DNA from: Todiramphus chloris collaris
Lineage: Eukaryota > Chordata > Aves > Coraciiformes > Alcedinidae
Direction: 5' to 3'
DNA: 64,000 nt
Assembly: GCA_025345505.1 (NCBI GenBank)
Contig: JANVCC010000077.1
Location: forward strand, 2,698,446-2,762,445
Within the stretch, counting starts at the first letter, position 1, and each line of letters opens with the position of its first letter. Below the pieces are notes generated by a model, which searched no databases, was not told the origin of the DNA, and worked only from the letters and a program-made list of their open reading frames with translations. This document shows positions 1 to 38,401 of this stretch, piece after piece. The translations under genes and the position numbers were made by a program.

Positions 1-3000
1 ATGAATGAGGTTTACTTACAGAACCCAAGATGCTATTTTTGTGGCACTTGAATAGCCAGTTTTCAAGGAATACCAAATGTTTATTCAGATGGCTCATTCT
101 CATCTCAAAAGATGTCATACTTGCAGCACAAAGAGAGACAGGTCATTATAGACTGTGTGTGAGGCAACCTTTCCAACTTGCATGTCAGAAGATTTCACTT
201 TTTCCTGAGGTGGTCTGGAGTTTTAGGGTCATTACTCCAGTCTCCAAGTGACAGACTGGGATGTCACACACTATTAACAGGGTTAAATAGCATACGTCAT
301 CGTAGTGACGTTTGAAATTAATAAAGCTCATTGTAGCACTGACTTGAAAATAACTTGTTTACTATAAAGAGAGCTGAGAGACAGGGGCTTAACTGTATTG
401 ATTTCTTTTGTTGTTGTTGTTGCTGTATTTACAGTTGGTTTCCCTGAGATTGTTTTAAAGATATGTACATAAGGAAGCAATTACTTCCTTCTAGAAGTCT
501 AAATTTCCCATTCTTTTAAAAATATATTAATAACAAAAAAGAGAATCTGAATTGATTTCTATAAGAATTTTACTTTGAAAGCAGGGATGATGTTGCACAG
601 CTCTTTTTATGAAAGCTGTCAAAAGCTACTCTACTTCCTTTTTTGTTACTTCAGAAATAGGGGAAGTTTCATCTTAACAGACTAGAGCGTGCATGGAGCA
701 ACTGAATGTGTGCTTTGATAGTTTCGCAAGAGCTGTCGCCAGTTTTAATGTGGTATTGATGCAGTCACATTTCATTTCCCACTGTTACAATTGTGTCTTT
801 TTGTGAAATACTGAATCTTGAATTGCCTGTACAGTCTATATATTTCCCTTAAAACAGATGAAGTATACTTTATTATTCATTTTAGCAGGACAAAGAATGA
901 AACGGGGGTGATAATGCTTCATCTTGTTTCATTTAATCTTTCCCCTCTGGCTATTTAAGCTGTGCTGGTTGCAAGTCTTGAATACGATTCACATTGCAGT
1001 ATCAGATTATACAGAATCTTTTCCCAAACTGCCTGTGGTTTTGAGCTGGTAAGATGTATACTCTTTATATGACAGTGAAGTTACATGTGTTATATTCCAT
1101 CATCTTCTACAATAACTATATAAAATAAATTGTCTTAGTACAGGTCTTTACATAATTTTTTAATAATTTTTTTTGGCAGTATTTTTTTTAACTTAATGCT
1201 TATGCCACATTTCATTTCTATGAGTGTGTAGTTTCCCTAGTAACATGGCAGAAGACCTTTGGTGAAGGGTTTTTAGTCCAGAGAAATTGTCATTTTTCCT
1301 TTTTTATTATTTTGTTGACTTGTTAGTTTCTAGTTTGGCAAGACAGAATTTTCTATGCTCAAGTCAGATGCTTTTTTTTTTTACTGTTGTTTTGTTATAC
1401 TTGAATAGCTGCTGGGTCAGCAAACCGCTGTAGCCGTCTTGCATCTGATTTGGCTAAAGGCTCTGGGCATAGGAGATCCCAGGTTTGTTTTGTAACCTAA
1501 CTCCAAGGAATAGGGTAAGGAGGAAATGTGGGTTGATTTAGCCACTTTTTTATTTATTTGCTTGTTTGTTTTATTTAAATACAGTATTCTAGGTTGATAC
1601 ATGTACATTTATGAATGTACACTGTGTAGTCTGTAAAGTGCTAGTAAGCAAAATGACTTAATACTACATACAACCAGAATGCTCTGTGGTGTATCCCTTT
1701 GCAGAAAGACAGATTTAGCTTTTACAGCTTTAAATGTCTCCTTGGGAAAAGATGTTAGCAGGAGTAACACTGCCTGAGCTCAAGTGAACCTGAACATTGT
1801 TACAGATGTTAAATGACTAGAAGCAAGATTATAGCATAGAATCAGGTAAAGGATTCGGAGGTTTTTTAAATCCCGTGTTCAAACAAATCATTAAATTATC
1901 AAGAGCAAATAGTAAAATTCTCAACTCTCAACCTGGCAGCAGGGTAACCTTCTGAAAAATCGGCAGTCTGGAGGCAGCTCCAGTTCTGGCTTGTTGGTCG
2001 TCTTAAAAGTTACTCTAGTGAACAGTTAAAATTATCAGTTGTTGGTTGATTGTTTCTTGGAACAATTATTAATGTATGTAATCTGGAATAAAGGTGGTTT
2101 ATTACTGGAACAGAGACTTCATTTTAAGATGGAGTGACTAAAATAAACTTGTAAATTAATAAGCAGTAAGAACTATGTATGGTGCTTTTTGTTTTTTGTG
2201 TTTTGGTTTGATTTTTTTGTTGTCACTGTTGTTAATTTTTCTAATGACACAGGACTGAATAAATAACTGTAGGGTATCTGTAATCCAAGATGAAGATACA
2301 CTGGGCTTCTATTTTTCCTGGGAAGTTGTAAGTCATTTGGGGGCTGACACCAGTCTGGTGCTGGATAAAACAGAGAAAACCTCTGCCAGCAATTGTTAGT
2401 GTCCTCTGCAGATGCAAGATACCGGCAAAGCAGCTTAACACTGCAGGGATAAATCTTAATTTGTCACACCTCCCCCTTCTCGAGTATAGGAGTTAACTGT
2501 AATGCAGAACTGTGTATTTTAATGCTGCTTTTGCAAGTAGTATGTACAGTAATAACTGAATTTAGGAAAAAATACCAGTCTTTTGCACTTGCACCTCTGA
2601 CACCACTTAGTGCTTTAGTTACAAATGTTTTCCTGATGTTGTCAGCTGGTTTTCCTTGTTGCTTTTATGTGAGCTATCACACAACAAGAGAAGGCAAAAC
2701 AGGGGTGTGTTACAAAACAGCATAGTATATTTTGGAGGTTTTCTTGCTAATGTTCAGCAATTTTTTTCCTTCGTATTTTTTTTCTTTTATTTTTTTAAAA
2801 ACAGATTTGCTTAAATAAGATGAATTGAGATTATATCAGATTTCATCATCTCTGTTACGTTTCCTCTAAAGGACTGTTTGAGATATTTTGCACACAGTTG
2901 CCAGTTCAGCCCTGGTACTTTTGAAATACATATATAAATATTCCTTCAGACTTCAGTGACAATTCATGAATTAGGATGGGAACTCTGCTTGCCTAGTATA

Positions 3001-6000
3001 CAAAATGCCACAGAATTAATGAAAATATCTAAAGGGAATCATGAGGTTAAACATGAGAATTGTATTCCATACCAGTCCCCAAAATAACTTGTGGAACCCT
3101 CAGAAGCCAAGTGTGGAGGAAGCAGAAGAACCACAATAAATACGAAGTACAAGAATAATGTTAAAAGAGTGAAGTTGTCATAGAAACCACTCCAAAACTA
3201 GCATAGCCACGAAGGCAGCACCAGACCACAGTATCAGAAAAGATGTGCTTCAGTAGTCAGTGTTGGATCCTGGCCTCCACTTTGTAATAGTATTTGCTTG
3301 TAGGAGATGAAGGCACTTCCTCTATGCTTCTATTTCAGTATTTTTTCTCTGGCATTAAAGATTTCTTAAGTGGAAGAAACTGTAGAGTGTTGTTACGACA
3401 CATTGTGCAAACAGGGGAAAATTGGGGCTGATAGCTGTAGCTTAAGGGTGTACCATTTTCTGTGGTAGATACTATCCTTTCATCGTCTTTTGAATAGTTG
3501 TTTTGTAACAATCATTCCAACTAGTTTTAGCAGGTAGAGCTGAAGTTAGCTGTTTTTTTTTCCTTGGACCAACCATATCTACAGTTAAACAAAAAAATAA
3601 CATTCTCTGTAGTTTTGTTTGTTGTTTGGTTTTTGTTTTTGTTTATTGCTACTACATTTTCAAACATTGTGCAGTGCAGACTGGTACAAAATAATGTTGC
3701 TGCTTTGAAATTACTGCCCTAGCTTAATTTCCAGAAATGTGTGGATGTTGCAATTGCCTTCATTGGCCCAGCTTGTGATTTATTGTAAAAACTGTGGGTT
3801 AATACTGCAGAGGTAGCTATTTGCTCTTGAATTCAAACTGGTACTTTTAATTACATTTCTGAACATTGGATGTTGGAATTAGTGCTTCCTTTTATCTGAT
3901 TAAACTAGTTTGGTTTTTTTTTTTTGTAAAATTCAGTAATAAAGAACATCTTTCTACATTTTGAAAAGAAGTTTGAACACTTGATTCTGGTCGGTCTGTC
4001 AGGTTTTTTTGTTGGTTGTTTTTTGTTTTTTAAAGTTTCACAATGCACAGGACAATGTTAAATACAGTGTAGTAAATTTACGCAAAACGAAGTCCAGTGT
4101 GGTGTTTCCAGGAGGCATCACTACTACCTACAGATTTATATGGTCAGGCTGTTAAAATCTGAAATGATAGCAATTTTTTTTCCTTATCATATGTTCAGGA
4201 AAGCGTGAGCTCCACTGCTTTCTGATAACTCTGAGAAACAGCTTTTGTTTTTTGGTACTGGTTACTCAGCCAGCATCAGAAAGCATTTACGAAGCTAGAT
4301 CTGCCAATCCCAGGTTTACACAACAGTGTATCTTTTTATGCGCAAAACCCACTTTTTGCTGATGCACCTATTATTTTACTTTTTGGCAACCTTGATGATA
4401 CACGATTACAACAACTGTTTTGTTCAGAACAATGAGTCAGAAAGGAAAAGCTTCTTAATTGATTTGTTTTGCTGCCTGCAAAACATGTGGGGTGGTTATA
4501 TAACATCTCAGAAGGGATTAGGCATCAGAAAGAAAGGTGATGAACAATTTTCCATCCCGTATCTCAGCTTTGTTTCCGGGTGAACAATAGATGAAGGACG
4601 ACCTAAACATATTTCAGTTGTAAGTAGTACTTGGTTTTGAGATGCCTGCATGCTGTGTGGCAGGAGAGGAGCTGTGCAGTTGGGAAGGAAACATTTGCAG
4701 GTGATAGGAAACTGAAACAGCTCCTCACAACCAAGGCTGAAACTTCATATTGGTCATCAAAAGATGAAAGACTATGAGTTATCTCTGAGCTGTAATCCTA
4801 TTACTCTGGAACAGTGGCTCTGCTCTCCCTGCTGTCCATGGCTGAGAATATGCAACAACTTGGCTGAGTGCCCAGATAGTAAACCTGCCTTTTAATATTC
4901 TGCTGTCAGTCTCTTCTCAAAGCTTCTGACTTATAAAAACCCAGGATTGATAGGGAGTCGCTAATTTCACATTAAATCTTAATTTTGTGTAGAATGGTTG
5001 TTCTTCTTCCGTGTACTGATATATTTTCAAATGTTTATGACTTGTTGGTGCATTAGATGTCATTGTCGCTTTCATGGGAGGGATTTAGGTTCTGAGAGAA
5101 AGTAATTTTCACGTTATAATTTACAAGATTATATTTATTCTTTGCAAACATGCAATCCGTCTTTCTGAAAGTACTTTACTTTTATTCTCCTAAGATATTT
5201 TTCTGTGTGTTTTCTGCTAATGAGATTGTTACAGCATGATTCTTGCAATGGATGGAACATAGTTTGCTGTTCCCTTGTGCCTACTATCTCTCTGTTAGTT
5301 AACGTTTGCTGCAGTAACCTTAAATTGATAATCCAAATAGAAGTTTTGGTGGAAGGATTGCAATATTTATGTACTGTGGCATATATAGTTAATAATATCT
5401 GTGACATTAGTAAGGTCTTGAAGGAATGAGTTCTTCCAATTCAGCTTTCAACCATTGTATGTGAATCTTTTAAAAAGATCAAATTCTATTAATGCAAAGA
5501 AAGAAAATATTTCTCCCTCTTTTCTTCTTTGTCTCCACATAAGGCAGGATTGAACCATAACCATTGAAGATGACAGTTTGGATTTCATAGAACAGGTCTG
5601 AAGCTTGTATCACCTCCTATAGAAGCAGAATCAAATGTATTTAGGAAGGGTGTTTGGAATAACTTGACTTGGTCTTTGAGAGCTAAAAATGGTATTTCAG
5701 AGCTATAGGAAAAAACCGCTGAACTACTGATACGGGACTTGTTTCTGAGGGGCAGGACATCTCAGTAACCTCTGTGCTTATTTGACTCTAAACGTTCACG
5801 TGCCCAAATGCAAAATGTGTATATGCAAATTGAGACTGCATCTGCACAGACACTCTTGTTCCTGCTGACCTTTGCAGAATGTTACCTGGCAGAAGAAAGA
5901 CTTCAGTCAAAGGGTAGGAAAAACAAACGTGCCCACACAAAGCTCTAAATGCTTTTTGTTTCTCTTCCTCAAGAGTTTTGGGTTTGGTTTTCCGCCCCAT

Positions 6001-8989
6001 ACAATACAGCGCTACATAAATCTTACGCAAGAGCAGGAAAATCCTTTCCTACACAGTTCAAAAGAGCATGTTTCTTACGTACATCTTACTGCAAGTCATG
6101 CAGATGGGTATTTTATTGTAGAGTGGAGATGAATGATGGCTTATTCAAAAAGAACTTTTAAATTAATGTTTAAAATATATAAAGGTGGGTGGGAGTTTTC
6201 ATTTTCAGGTGTAACTTGATGTATATTTAAAACGTTTTATCAGTCCTCATAAATACCTGGTTGCAAATTTGTTAATTCTAAAGCTTTTTTCTTTTAAGAA
6301 CCGGAAAGAAGTCTGGATCTAGACCTACAAATTTTACTATTTCAAGTCAGAACAAAGGCAAACATTTGTTTTGTTTATAATTGTGAAGATGCTTATAAAG
6401 ATAATCATACTGTATCTATATTCACTTTTGGTTTTTTAATGAGGTGTTTTAATAGATCTACCATAAGGAGAAAATTTATTCAAAGCAGATTTCTAGTTAC
6501 TTCATGTAAAAGGACCTGGGAAAAATTAAAATACAAAGTACTCTGACAATTAAAAAAAGCAATATAAATTTAAAGCTATAAATTTAGAAAATTCCCTAGC
6601 ATGTAATCATGCATACTAATTTACCGACACCCCTCTCTCTCAAAGTTGAAACTGAATCTGAAAGCAGTAACATCTGCTCATACCTGGTGTAGAAGTTTAT
6701 AAAATAGTTTTACTTAAACAAAATGTTATTACCATTCCATAGTTTACATGTAAATTTGTAAACATGAATTTTAGAAATTTTTTTTGTGAATTTTTTTTTT
6801 TCCCAAGTATCTTTCTTGTACAGTGGGAAGTATGTAGCCATATGTGTTATAAAAAAACCTTCCATTTAACATTTGAATTCTTTAGAAAGATGCTTTAACA
6901 ACCATCTTTTCTGCAGTTGTAAAGCTACCAAGTGTAATTCTGTTGTGGAGTCAGACATCTGTTGCACCTTTCATGATTAATTTACATTGCAGCTCTAGAA
7001 TAGGAAGGTTGGTCTTTCATTCTCGCTATAAAGCATGAAACCAAAACAAATTATCTTTGCATTATTAAGCAGACCTTTTTATTATTAGAAGGTGCATTGG
7101 AAAACTTCTCAGTAGTTTGTTTTTGAATACTGTTATACAGATCTCTTTGTTGGTGAAAACAACAAAGGGCAAATAATTGAGGTTGGAAAGATGAGGGGTT
7201 TTTGTTTTGGAAAGAATATCGTGGTAAAAATAAATGTTACAGAAAACCTTTACCCTCAATGTAAGATGAATCAGCTTGGACTATGCTTATAACTGTGTTT
7301 CTGCTGTTCTACTGAATGTTATATCATAAATATTTCTCTTCAAATCTTTTATTCTCTTGCCACTTTGAGAGAATTATTTATGGCTGTGAAAGTAATAATA
7401 TTTAGACCTTACTTGCTGATTTTCAGATTGCTACTTGCTGTCTTGCTACCAGCTTTTGTCTGATACTGGTATAACAAGATTAGGTGACAGAGGTCAGGTT
7501 CTGGGATTCTTAACTATAACCTGTCCTGCGTTCGTATCAGCTGGGTTTGGGGCCAAGATGCCCCATGCACCAGCCACGCCAGCGGAGAGTCAGGATGAGC
7601 CACCTTGTGATGCTTCACAGCAGGAGTCAGCATTGCCCCTGTGGGTGTTCTTGTCTTCTGGTGCTTTGGAGAGAACCTGTGTCCCTACTTCTCATTTAAT
7701 TTCATTTGAATGTCAGAAGCTAGGTGGAGTAAATCTAGACCTTTTCTTCACAGTCTTTTGTATACTTGGGGAAGTAGATTTCAGTCCTGCAGAGGTGAAA
7801 GGTAACCACTGGTAGTGCCTTGACAAACTAGTGTTTTTATGATTGGTTGAGAAAATACACCTCCTTTTTTAGAGTTTACTAATTTCCAAGTTACTGTATT
7901 CCTTCAAACATAACTTGGAAGAGAATTACTAGGAAGTGTGTATCATTTTGTGTGTGTACATACATGCATATATTCTCTGTGTTTAATATTTGCTTTATCC
8001 TCCACATATTAAAAAAAAAATAATTGATCTCACCTTTCCTGGTTTTGTGGATTAGTTTCTCAGCAATATTCTCTGCGAAAATATCTACAACTGGTTTCTG
8101 AATTTTTTTTTTTTTCTGTTAAAATAATGATCCCACAAATTGTAGTATCTTATGTTTAAAAAAAAAGCCAAAGAATATTTAAACGCATAGCAGAAATGTG
8201 GGTTTGGTTTTGGTTTTTTTCTTGTGTACCCAATGTCTTGTTTTGCCTTTGCTTTTCAAGTCAAAATCTTCCTTGTTCTCCAGTTGACCTATCACCACAG
8301 CAGTTCTAGCTCCCTAGGCTTAAGGTGTGCAGTATTTTCAGTGTGGTCCACTTCAGTGAGTGGGACTTCATCTGTGGAAGTCTTCCGAGACTTCTGAAGC
8401 AAAGAGAGTAAAATGCCCAGAGAAATTAACAGTGACTTGGCAGCTTTTTAACATGGGAGGCTGAATACAGAGCCTGGCTCCCGAAGAGCATAACCTACCA
8501 ATTACGGGGAGAGGATCTGGTTTTCTGCTGGCTTTGCAAACAGCGGTGCTGCCACAGCGTGGGGAGCGTCAGGAGGGCAAGGATGCGCAGCCAGAAACGA
8601 GAGGGCGGAGGCTATGTCACTGTCCTTGCCAAGCAGTCATAAATAGTATTTTGAAGAGCAGCACAAAACTTAATCTTAGGAGTACAAAATAGTTACCACC
8701 CTAAGTTGTTGACTGCATGATGGTTTAAAGAATGCGATGAGAATTAAGTATTTTCATATTGTTGTCTTTCATTGTTTCTTGAGCTTGAGAAATGTTATTA
8801 GCCCCTTTTCCTGCTAGATTTTATCTAGTCTTTAAAATGCAGGCGTTTTCTTTTTGTAGCAAACTAAAGGCAGGAAAATAGCACAGAGCTGTGAAGAGAA
8901 GGGTTTTTGTTGGCTTTGGGGTTGCTTTTTTTGCTGGTGACAGTTGTCTGCTGAAACTCACATATAAATATTTACCGTGACTTTTATAG
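1..8989 (+). other. SLK: SLK intron 1 (3' part)
   Basis: About 9 kb of AT-rich sequence ending in the acceptor tttatag before exon 2. It contains many short T/G-rich low-complexity runs (for example around 400-425, 3600-3650 and 4000-4030) but no exon, RNA gene or recognisable transposon. The longest open frame, 7435-7815 on the + strand, has no splice or family support. No CpG-rich promoter is visible, so the SLK start site is upstream. Confidence 0.8.
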
Positions 8990-32831
<23,842 letters not shown>

Positions 32832-35800
32832 CTCTGGGAACTGCTGTAGGAGTTTTTTCACATTTGGAATTCTCCATCCTCATTGTCTAACCTGACTTAA
32901 TCTGCGGTGTACATCAAAGGACCGAGCGCTTTTTGTTTTCAGTGGAGACAATCAGTGTCATGATCAGTTTTGTTACTTCTCTGAATGGAAGAAAAGAAAA
33001 AAGCTGTTGGTATATAGTGGTAATATCATGTCCTTCAGATGTTTCAAGAATAAGCGAAGGTTTTATCTCGGTCTCAAAAAGTAGGTAATCTGTTGGTTTG
33101 ACTTTAATCCTAAAATATTAATTCTACTCTTTCTGATCACCAAAAAATGGTTTCTCATGTGAACATTTTAACGGTGTGAAATTAGTTCAGCTGCTGTGTT
33201 TTTAAGTGTCCTATTTCTTCAGGAGAGAATTCCGCAACTGAAACTGCCTTTGAGCAGTGTCTTTATAGCAAGGACTGAAACTGATTACTCAGAAGATGCC
33301 AATAATCAGAAAAATAAACCCTTACGTTTAAACACAAGTGGTAAAAGCAAAAACCTTTGCAACTTCTTTAAGAAAACTCTGGCGTAAATTAAACTGAGCT
33401 GATCTCCATGACACATTTTGTCCATTAGTTCCGTAATGAATGGGGTGCTAGTTTAATTAATCCAGTGCCTGAAACACTTAGATATGCTAATCCTGGCAAC
33501 AGGAGAGTGTTTTGTCATTTAAAAAAAATAAACAAAACTCCTTAGCGTTGTTGTTACTGTACAAAACAGGAGATTTCTTGCTGCTACTGCCATTTTTGTT
33601 GTAAATCCTCACCCTAAAGTATTTTGCACTAAAATATGTAAAGGTGAAAGAAATGCTAACTTTAAAATGCACAGTTTATTATTTTCCATAGCTATGACAG
33701 GTGGTTGGTTCTACAGATTGAAAAACTGTAGAATGTCTTTTTCAGAGAGTGGTGTGCAGAATGCGCGCGGTTCCTCTCACTGTACCCGGAATGGGCAGAG
33801 CCATTTCTCTGTTCTTACCAAAGCCTGTTCGTTTGAACTCCATCAGAAGAGTGGAGGTGGGTGGTCATATTTATAAATAACCACGGCTACAGTCTGATTT
33901 GATTACAAGTGTTAGATTTGATTTTTTATTTTATTTTAGTCATTTTATAGAAAGTTTTAAGTTAAATATATAGACAAATGACTTTATGAAGCTGGGTTTT
34001 TTGCTTTTGTGTTGCCACGTACTAACATAGGCAGCTTTTATTTTTCAAGTTGGTAGATGTACGATGTAAGTTATTTACCTGACTGATCTGCAGTGGGAAA
34101 CCCCTGACACGTTTCTCATATAGTTGGTAGGGAAATAAAACTGCGTTAGGTCACTTTTACTGCACTCCTTTTGGTAGTTAGAGATTGAGTCATATCAGGA
34201 CAGTATTATCAGCTGGACTTTGGTATGCTGGGGCTCGATTTGTACGATATATTTGCTTTCTGTCTTTTGAGGCCTGGCTTTCTCGTCTCTTTGGGTATCG
34301 ACTGCAAACGTTTTGTTTTGCTGGCCTGCATTAAATGTGCGACTGGTGACCGTTACAGGATGTTCAGTTCATGGGAGCAGTACTGATGCATGTGAATGAA
34401 CTCATACATGAACACAGGACATTAATCAGATGTGGTTGAAATCTTGGATGCTGAAATCCTTGGACGTTGAACCGATACCTTCTCAATGAAGACGCTTAAT
34501 TTACAGCACAGTAAAATATAATTGGAAATGCATGATTTAATTTAAATTTTATAACTTTTTGATAGCATAATTACTTTAATAGCTACCCTTAATTTCTGGC
34601 ATTTTATTATATAAATGTGTATTGTGTACTGTTGTAAATTCACGTACCATATCTAGAATGTTATTTGTTGCTAAATGCAAAGTTCTTCAAATTGTTTCTT
34701 CAGTAGGGTGAAAAATGTCTTCAAAGGCCTTTTACTTTTTAAGCTCTACCATCATAAATTGATGTTACTAAAATAACATTAAATAATCTTCATCTCGTTA
34801 ATCTTCACCTTCCCTTTTGGCGGTTTCAGTGATAACTTGCTAATATCTATTGGCACACTGTTTACTTCTGGCTAAATTTCTACAATCTTTTATCTGAAGA
34901 TCCTTTTCAGACAAGCCCCTGCATTCTGATAGCATTGTGAATTGTACAAATCAGTCACGGAGTTGTGTGAGGAGGCTGGGGGTGGAATGTTGCGACTGAA
35001 GCCTTAGCGGGTGCTTGGTCAGGTCTCCAGGTGTGGAGCAGTGTTAAGCAGTTGCAGCTTTGTGAACTGTGCTGAGAATTGATAACGAGTGTGAAAATAC
35101 ATTTTTCTGGACGATAACAGGAAGTAGTGTGGGTACTTAACACATTTAGGCTGATGAAATTGATTTTAAGTATTGCAGAACATGATATCATATCGATGTC
35201 AGAAAATTCCATTCAAATTACTTTAGTCTCCTGTTGGCCTGGAAGAGATCTCCTGAGGTACAAAATGCAATCTCTCTGCTATCATGTCACCTCGCTGCAG
35301 TGACTGTTAGCTCCATCTCTAAGGTAGTTAGGTGTGGTTTTGTTAGCCCAAGCAATGTACTTTCTTACAGCGTGTTTGGCAGATCTCATTTTCCCCACAT
35401 GCCCTTAAAATGATGACCACAAATCAGTTTTCTCACCTTTGTGTTTTACTACATCATAAATACTGTCCACAGGAAAATGAACAAAGGCAATAAAATGTAT
35501 GAATTGCAGTGCAATCTACTAGTTGTTCTCTTGTATTCACAGCTGATCCTCACAAGAAAATCTGCCTGCAGGTCCATGGCCTCTGATGGATTCAGACCTC
35601 ACAACTTGTTCTTCCTGAGCTCTGAAAGCAGATTGATTTTGGCACCTGCTGTGTCAGTTTTCTTGAGATAGGGCCTTCTAAGTGCAGGAGCCAGTGGCTC
35701 TACTTGCATCCTAAGCTAGTAGAACTCAGCTATTTGCAGGATCTTGTAGTCCTCTGCTAATGCAATGCTGCTGGTAGCTCAAGGAGATCTTTGGATACCC

Positions 35801-37835
35801 AAACTTGAGCAGGTCTTCATGCCCCAGTTCTTATGAGATTCTGCATCTTGAATAAATTCTGCATCTCACCTGACGGGGGCTGTCTGAGGAGGGGTTACCA
35901 GCTGTGTAGGAAAGGGGCTGTGTCAGACTTCGGACCTCCTGAAGGCCCAGGGGAATTCTGCTGTTCACTGTGGTGAAGGGGAAACGTTTCAGCATTTGTT
36001 CCTCTCTGACTCCTGGGAGAACAGATCTGCTTTATGAGAGCACTCGGATGAACATATGAGAAGCGTGTACACCACGAAAAGATAGCGAGGCTGTTATCCT
36101 TATGATTGATGAGATAGAGCCTGATTTATTAACACCTTATGAAGGAAAACCTTTAATTGGACTGACATGTGAATTCAAGTTCAGATGTGGCAGTACCATG
36201 CTGTCCTGACTGGTGGCATTCACTCACTTCACTTTTAAGATACTGATATTCATTTGGAGCTGCATCCTTCCTTTCAGATGATGTTTTAATATCCTTTTAA
36301 AATCACATACAGGGGTATTCAGTATCTAATCAATCACATGGTTAAAAAAATATTACTGTTCTGTCACAGAGGGCTTTATTACAACTCTGTGCTATTGATT
36401 CTGGGGTTTTTTCTTCTTAACAAATAGTAAACTTAGCACATTAACTAAGACAGAGCCAAGCAAAGCAGTAATGTAATTATTTTCATCACACCACAATGTT
36501 TTTCATGATGGCAACATCACATAGGTAAGTTGATTCTCCACCTGCAACAGTATCTGTCTTGCCAGTATTTTAAGGATGCTTTGGTATAGGAAAGAGTGGG
36601 AAAAGGTTTTTCTTAAATTCAGACACTGAAACCCACTTTTAGGTAGTGTGAGCTCCTAGGACTTCAGAAATGCTCATCTTTGCTGAAAACGAGGGAACAG
36701 ACTTAAATGTGCAAGTAAGCTCAGGGCTAGTTGCTGCCACTGAACTACTGCTTTTTGGTTAATCTGCCATGGGGAAGTGTTTCTGAGGACAGGGATTCTA
36801 CTGTCATTGGAGGAAAGGGCAGGAAAGAGTGTTCAGGATGGTCAGTGCGTAGATCACTTTCTGGTTTTTATGTTAGCATTTACGATCTAGTCATTCAAAA
36901 TCTGTACGTTTGGATCTCAGAAACTTCCTTGTGTTGATGTGTCCACACACATTTCCCATCACCAGACTATTCTGCTGTCTTCACAGCAGGTCTGAAACAA
37001 GGTCAGAGAGAATTAACCTTCCTTGTTCAGAGGCAAGCTCTGGCCAGAATGCCCTGTCATTTTTCAGCCTTGCAAAAGATGAGAACAGATAAAGGGAAGA
37101 AGACAAAAGAAATTTTACACTGTCCCTCTATATTGCTTGCAGAGCTTTCGGTTCTACACATTCCCCCCCCCCTTCTCCTGCCTTTATCCTCATACTTATT
37201 TCTGTATCTGCTTCTGGCATTAGTGCAGTCCAACAGCCTCTCAAATAAGAACATGTGCAAAACCAGCTCCTGTGTAAGGGCTCGTGTGCTTCCACTGTAC
37301 CAAAAGCAGAAGGAAGCGGCAGAGCCCAGATGCTCTAATTTTCAACAGTCTCTTGCACAAGTACTAAGCCAGGTGGTAACGCCTCTTTCTTTCTTACCGG
37401 TTATCAATCCTAAAAGATTGATTGGAAAGAACAGAAACTAGGCAGGGATGTTGCATGAAATCTGGAATGTTGAACTGTCATACCCCATTTTCTGTTAAGA
37501 AAGCCAAGCAGAGTGGTCTTCTATGGTAAAGTGCACACAGCTGAGGGCATCTCCACCCTCCTCCTGTCCCAGCAATTTGTTGGAGTGTTTTGTGTTAACT
37601 GTAAACGTAGTTCTTTTTGCCTTACAGAAAGCAACCAAAAGTCATGAGCTGGATGAATAATTTGCTATAAGTCTCTATCTGTACAGCTTGCGGAAGTGAA
37701 CTTGCAGTAGCAGCCACACCACAGGGTTTGGGATGTTTTTTGTCTTGTTTTTAAAAGTAATTTGATTTCATGGCTTTCTGTAGAATATTGTAATAATTCT
37801 GCTGTAAATACAATAAAAATCACAGTTTGCTGAGA
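32832..37835 (+). other. SLK: SLK 3' UTR (approximate end)
   Basis: Non-coding sequence from the stop codon to the inferred cleavage site about 18 nt after AATAAA at 37812-37817. Other hexamers (for example 34134-34139) could give shorter messages. It contains an open frame at 33223-33387 preceded by a good acceptor-like sequence (see findings). The extent is inferred from poly(A) signals, not transcript data. Confidence 0.6.
34134..34139 (+). terminator. SLK: Possible proximal SLK poly(A) signal
   Basis: An AATAAA hexamer 1.3 kb after the stop codon. It could define a short SLK 3' UTR. The downstream GT-rich element is weaker than at the distal site. Confidence 0.4.
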
Positions 37836-37856
37836 TGGCCTTTGTTTTGTTGATGG
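37779..37856 (+). terminator. SLK: Distal SLK poly(A) site
   Basis: AATAAA lies at 37812-37817. Upstream are three TGTA motifs (37779, 37789, 37803), the pattern recognised by cleavage factor Im. Downstream is a GT-rich tract, tttgttttgttgatgg, at 37841-37856. The last TGTA is part of TGTAAATA (37803-37810), which also fits a Pumilio site. This is the best-formed end for the + strand gene. Confidence 0.75.
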
Positions 37857-38385
37857 AAAACTTGCATGAACTACAAGTGATGTTTGAGTGAATGGGGCAA
37901 CTTAGACTTTTTAAAATAACTGAGTGTAGTAAGTACGTACCCTTGTGCAGCGTGCAGCTCCCTGACTGGAATAACCCAGGCTGGGAATGCAGGATTAGCA
38001 CAAACCTAAGGAGACTTGTTTCCAATGCCTGCCCTCTCCTCTCAGTGGGTATTCAACTTGGGGTTGCAGGAGCTCCCGTTTCTGCCCCCCGGTCCATGGC
38101 AGCCAGCCTTCCCATACATGTACAAGCAAAGGGAGAAGGTGCTGCTGGTTGGCAGAGCCCCCAGAGCAATGGTCATAGGGCTGGTGCCATGGACCCCTCT
38201 CAGCTGCCTGACCCTGCTCTGCGCCACACCCTGCAAGCACAGTGGGGTGGGCAGAAGTAGTGCAGGGATGCCTTTAGACACAGAAAAACAGCTGCTGTGC
38301 TTAAACATGGCAACATAGGCTTTTTTAAGAGATTATTAAAAGGAAATGTCTCATCGTGGCAGAGCCAGGTAGGGAATACAAATCA
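37857..38385. other. Short intergenic gap between convergent SLK and COL17A1
   Basis: About 0.5 kb of moderately GC-rich sequence between the two predicted transcript ends. Overlapping open frames exist on both strands but none resembles a protein, and no repeat is recognised. Confidence 0.6.
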
Positions 38386-38401
38386 TCCAGCAGGACCAGG
38401 C

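Noticed and set aside
7435-7815. A 126-codon + strand open frame in SLK intron 1
   Set aside because: It shows no family resemblance, splice context or coding-like pattern and lies mid-intron; most likely chance.
37892-38318. Overlapping open frames on both strands in the intergenic gap
   Set aside because: Mutually overlapping, no homology, start codons without context; treated as chance.
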